A stretch of DNA of 10,029 nt, from assembly GCA_946479905.1 (NCBI GenBank), contig CAMLIA010000160.1:1-10029 (forward strand). The letters run 5' to 3'. A model generated the notes under the pieces. It ran no database searches. It was not told the origin of the DNA and was given only the letters and a program-made list of their open reading frames with translations. How positions within the stretch are numbered: the first letter of the stretch is position 1; every line of letters starts with the position of its first letter. Source of the DNA: an uncultured Frankiales bacterium. GTDB taxonomy: Bacteria > Actinomycetota > Actinomycetes > Mycobacteriales > SCTD01. This document shows, piece after piece, positions 8,038-10,029 of the stretch. A program made the translations under genes and the position numbers.

Positions 8038-8288
8038 CTGGGAGCGGACTGGCCGACCGGGGCCGTCCACCCCGCGTCGGTGAGCGCCTTGCGCAGGTTC
8101 AGTGCGGCGAGGGACTTCATGTCGGAGAGGTGGAGCAGCTGCGCTTCGTCGGGTGCACGGTCGAGCGCGTCGCATGCCCGGACGTACTCGCGGAGGGCGG
8201 CCGTGGTCGGCTCGTCGAACGTCACGGGCACATCGTGGCAGAACGGACGGGAAAAGACCTCGCCCGCGAAGCCTTGGGGGCGCTCCAC
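8034..8288 (-). CDS. Small protein of unknown function, convergent with fbiB
   Basis: Up to 84 residues from GTG 8288. I do not recognise the family. From residue 22 onward ([21 protein letters not shown]...) nearly every codon ends in G or C and the sequence is a plausible amphipathic helical fold, so this part looks truly coded. Residues 1-21 use CAA, TTT, CGT and GAT codons and may not be translated, in which case in-frame GTGs at codon 20 or 22 give a product of about 63-65 residues. No start has a clear Shine-Dalgarno. There are two cysteines in the long form (C17, C39) and no membrane segment. Its stop overlaps the fbiB stop by 4 nt, and an AT-rich, palindrome-bearing region lies upstream that probably holds its promoter. 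Confidence 0.6.
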   Translation of the reverse strand: MERPQGFAGEVFSRPFCHDVPVTFDEPTTAALREYVRACDALDRAPDEAQLLHLSDMKSLAALNLRKALTDAGWTAPVGQSAPS

Positions 8289-8296
8289 GGGCGAGG

Positions 8297-8337
8297 GAAT
8301 TCTTTTCTATCAGATCTGAACACCGGCATGTTCAGAA
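8297..8337. promoter_or_regulatory. AT-rich intergenic island with overlapping palindromes
   Basis: About 41% G+C in a region otherwise above 70%. It contains the 10-bp palindrome TCAGATCTGA (8310-8319) overlapping an 8-bp inverted repeat TCTGAACA (8315-8322) / TGTTCAGA (8329-8336) with a 6-nt spacer. TCTGA/TCAGA half-sites thus occur three times. It spans the stop of the glycosylase gene and lies 27-48 nt upstream of GTG 8288. It could be an operator for the small gene or a weak terminator for the glycosylase. The weak AT-rich stem and absence of a T-run favour an operator. A LexA box (GAAC-N4-GTTC) does not fit, since the spacing here is N8. Confidence 0.5.
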
Positions 8338-9231
8338 CACGCGGTGATCTTGGATGGTCAGCCGGGGCCCGAAGCGGGGCTTGCTCGCGCCGCTCACCTC
8401 GAGCAGCCGCACGACCCGTTGCCGGTGCGGTCGCCAGGGCTCCAGGAGCTCCACCATCCCGGCGTCGTCCAGGGGTCGACCGAGCAGCGCCCAGCCGACG
8501 AAGGCGGCCAGGTGGTAGTCGCCGACGCTGACCTCGTCGGGGTCACCGAGCGCCCGCTGCACGACCTCTGCGGCCGTCCAGACGCCGATGCCGGGGACGG
8601 CACGAAGCCGCCGCAGCGCGTCAGACCGGGCCATCCCGGTGGCCTCCTCCAGGCGGGCCGCCACCCGGGTCGCGGCCATCACGGTCCGCATCCGCTGCGG
8701 GTCGACCCCGGCCTTGTGCCACTCCCAGCTGGGGATGCGCCGCCAGGTCTCCGCCGAGGGCGGGACCCGCATCCCCGCCGGAACCGGGCCGGGAGCGGGC
8801 GTGCCGTACCGACGCACCAGGAAGGCGAAGGCGCTGCGCGCCTCGCGGCCGGTGACCTTCTGCTCGAGGACCGCAGGCACCAGCACCTCCATCACCCGGC
8901 CGGTGCGGGGCAGCCGCAGCCCCGGGTGGCGGCGGCGGGTCTGCTCGAGCAGCGGGTGGCCGGGCACGAACCCGGACCAGTCGTCACCCCCGCCCAGCAG
9001 CTCGGGCAGCTGAGCGATCACCCACTCGGCGCCCTCGCCCCAGGCCTGCGCGTGCACCTCGCCGGCGCGCTGCTCGAGGCGGCAGCTCGCCGGCCCGAGA
9101 GGGGTGAGCGTGGTGCGCCAGAACAACCCGTCGGCCGACCTTTGGTAGGTGGGGTCGTTGCGGCCGCGGCTCAGCGGTCCGAGGGTGAGTGCGACATCCA
9201 CCGGTTGCTCGGGGCGCCACACGGTCTCCAC
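8332..9231 (-). CDS. AlkA-type DNA-3-methyladenine glycosylase (HhH-GPD superfamily)
   Basis: A 299-residue base-excision repair enzyme that removes alkylated purines from DNA. Residues about 1-110 resemble the N-terminal lobe of actinobacterial AlkA-like proteins. [22 protein letters not shown] (122-143) starts the HhH-GPD domain. [20 protein letters not shown] (206-225) is the helix-hairpin-helix, with PGIG at 213-216. VSVGDYHL (234-241) carries the expected catalytic aspartate D238. All key elements are intact. The start GTG 9231 is chosen because TAGCCT (9239-9244) lies seven bases upstream, as in leaderless genes. GTG 9222 is the alternative. The frame stays open far upstream to 9966, but that part opposes scoA and is not coding. 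It diverges from scoA by 24 nt, with an AT-rich palindromic region at its stop. Confidence 0.92.
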   Translation of the reverse strand: METVWRPEQPVDVALTLGPLSRGRNDPTYQRSADGLFWRTTLTPLGPASCRLEQRAGEVHAQAWGEGAEWVIAQLPELLGGGDDWSGFVPGHPLLEQTRRRHPGLRLPRTGRVMEVLVPAVLEQKVTGREARSAFAFLVRRYGTPAPGPVPAGMRVPPSAETWRRIPSWEWHKAGVDPQRMRTVMAATRVAARLEEATGMARSDALRRLRAVPGIGVWTAAEVVQRALGDPDEVSVGDYHLAAFVGWALLGRPLDDAGMVELLEPWRPHRQRVVRLLEVSGASKPRFGPRLTIQDHRVF

Positions 9232-9255
9232 CAGCGCAAGGCTAGGTTCTCTGCC
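9232..9255. promoter_or_regulatory. Overlapping back-to-back -10 boxes between glycosylase and scoA
   Basis: The 24-nt gap holds AGGCTAGGTT (9239-9248). Read on the minus strand this gives TAGCCT (9239-9244), seven bases from GTG 9231. Read on the plus strand it gives TAGGTT (9243-9248), seven bases from ATG 9256. Both fit TAnnnT with leaderless spacing, and neither gene has a Shine-Dalgarno. The two boxes share the bases TA of a central CTAG. No -35 elements are recognisable. Confidence 0.55.
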
Positions 9256-10017
9256 ATGAAGAGCGGGTTCAGCAAGGTCGTCGGCAGCGTCGCCGAGGCC
9301 GTCGCCGACATTCCCAGCGGTGCGTCGCTGGCCGTCGGCGGGTTCGGGTTGTGCGGCATCCCGCAGGCGCTCATCGAGGGCCTGCTGGAGAGCGGCGTGG
9401 ACGACCTCCGCACCGTGTCCAACAACTGCGGCGTCGACGAGTGGGGGCTCGGCTCGCTGCTGCGCGCCAAGCGGATCAGCCGCACCACCGGCTCCTACGT
9501 CGGGGAGAACAAGGAGTTCGAGCGGCAGTTCCTGTCCGGCGAGCTGGAGGTCGAGCTGGTGCCGCAGGGCACGCTCGCCGAGCGGCTCCGCGCCGGCGGC
9601 GCCGGGATCCCGGCGTTCTACACGCCCGCAGGGGTCGGCACGCAGGTCGCCCTCGGCGGGCTGCCGCTGCGCTACCACGCCGACGGCACGGTCGCGGTCG
9701 CCAGCGAGCCGAAGGAGGTACGCGCGTTCGACGGCAAGGACTACGTGCTCGAGCGCGCCATCGTGTGCGACTTCGCCCTCGTCCACGCGAAGTACGGCGA
9801 CCGGCACGGCAACCTCGTCTACGAGAAGTCCGCCCAGAACTTCAACCCGCTCTGTGCCGCGGCCGGGCGCATCACCATCGCGTCCGTGGAGGAGCTCGTC
9901 GAGCCGGGTGAGCTCGACCCGATGAACGTCCACACCCCCGGCGTGTTCGTGCAGCGAGTCGTGCACACCCCCGGCGTCGAGAAGCGCATCGAGCGGAGGA
10001 CCGTCCGTGCTGTCTAG
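9256..10017 (+). CDS. scoA: 3-oxoacid (succinyl-CoA:3-ketoacid) CoA-transferase subunit A
   Basis: A 253-residue family I CoA-transferase alpha subunit. With subunit B it moves CoA between succinyl-CoA and a 3-ketoacid such as acetoacetate, in the cytoplasm, for ketone-body or fatty/aromatic acid degradation. Family hallmarks are the glycine-rich GGFGLCGIP (28-36), [13 protein letters not shown] (54-66), [23 protein letters not shown] (84-106), the CoA-site segment [15 protein letters not shown] (115-129) and [17 protein letters not shown] (150-166). Length is normal for a separate A subunit. The catalytic glutamate lies on subunit B, not here. The ATG at 9256 is chosen because the homologous region begins there and TAGGTT lies seven bases upstream. 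The in-frame open stretch back to 8344 only opposes the glycosylase. Its stop overlaps the scoB start by 11 nt. The exact keto-acid cannot be fixed from subunit A alone. Confidence 0.95.
   Translation: MKSGFSKVVGSVAEAVADIPSGASLAVGGFGLCGIPQALIEGLLESGVDDLRTVSNNCGVDEWGLGSLLRAKRISRTTGSYVGENKEFERQFLSGELEVELVPQGTLAERLRAGGAGIPAFYTPAGVGTQVALGGLPLRYHADGTVAVASEPKEVRAFDGKDYVLERAIVCDFALVHAKYGDRHGNLVYEKSAQNFNPLCAAAGRITIASVEELVEPGELDPMNVHTPGVFVQRVVHTPGVEKRIERRTVRAV
9995..10000 (+). promoter_or_regulatory. Ribosome binding site of scoB
   Basis: GGAGGA inside the 3' end of scoA, six bases before GTG 10007. It is a near-perfect Shine-Dalgarno and fixes the start of the next gene, in contrast to scoA itself, which has none. 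Confidence 0.8.
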
Positions 10018-10029
10018 GGAAGAGCTCGC
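10007..10029 (+). CDS. scoB: 3-oxoacid CoA-transferase subunit B, first codons only (cut by window edge)
   Basis: GTG 10007 opens a frame reading MLSREELA before the window ends. This matches how B subunits of this family commonly begin (a short helix with a basic residue followed by E-E/D-L/M-A). The start overlaps the last 11 nt of scoA and has a strong GGAGGA site six bases ahead, so the two subunits are translationally coupled. The call relies on position after scoA and the start signals, since only seven full codons and a partial one are visible. Confidence 0.75.

Noticed and set aside
6700..8175. A 491-codon minus-strand frame opposite fbiB
   Set aside because: It is a mirror of well-supported fbiB, with a low-complexity translation and no motif.
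8315..8336. LexA/SOS box near the DNA glycosylase
   Set aside because: GAAC and GTTC are present but separated by eight bases rather than four, and the site is at the end of the repair gene, not its start.
8344..9255. In-frame upstream extension of scoA
   Set aside because: It opposes the intact glycosylase gene, and family homology begins at ATG 9256.
9232..9966. In-frame upstream extension of the glycosylase
   Set aside because: It opposes scoA. The AlkA-like sequence begins near codon 4 after GTG 9231, and a -10-like box sits just upstream of it.

Overview
This window comes from a high-GC actinobacterium. Coding stretches run well above 70% G+C by eye, with G or C in most third codon positions. 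The gene set is a WhiB-family iron-sulfur regulator, a fused CofG-CofH FO synthase (FbiC) and a fused CofE-nitroreductase FbiB, which together are diagnostic of Actinobacteria that make coenzyme F420. A member of the Propionibacteriales such as Nocardioidaceae would fit, but that is a guess from overall style, not from a marker.

Layout. On the minus strand, read right to left from about 5.8 kb, come fbiC, then a long alanine-rich coiled-coil protein with a histone-H1-like lysine/alanine tail, only 12 nt after the fbiC stop. Next are a hairpin and a 268-nt intergenic region with a very well-formed promoter, then a whiB2/whmD-like gene and the start of a family 2 glycosyltransferase cut by the window edge. 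On the plus strand, diverging from fbiC across 41 nt, are fbiA and fbiB, overlapping. A small conserved-looking ORF of unknown function converges on fbiB with a 4-nt overlap. After an AT-rich intergenic island comes a minus-strand AlkA-type DNA glycosylase. It diverges across 24 nt from scoA, which overlaps the start of scoB at the right edge.

How it works together. FbiC makes the deazaflavin FO. FbiA attaches the phospho-enolpyruvyl/lactyl group. FbiB reduces the dehydro intermediate and adds the glutamate tail, giving F420. The activating enzyme FbiD (CofC) is not in the window. The neighbourhood of whiB next to fbiA-fbiB resembles Mycobacterium tuberculosis (whiB2-fbiA-fbiB), but here fbiC and a coiled-coil gene lie between. 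ScoA/ScoB form a 3-oxoacid CoA-transferase, unrelated to F420.

Points worth most attention: the coiled-coil/H1-tail protein in an apparent operon with fbiC; a 9-bp inverted repeat with GACAC cores that brackets the -10 box of the whiB promoter; back-to-back overlapping -10 boxes that would make the glycosylase and scoA transcripts both leaderless; and an AT-rich island with overlapping palindromes at about 8.3 kb. No stretch of more than 300 nt lacks a gene. I saw no tRNA, rRNA, CRISPR array, insertion sequence or phage gene.
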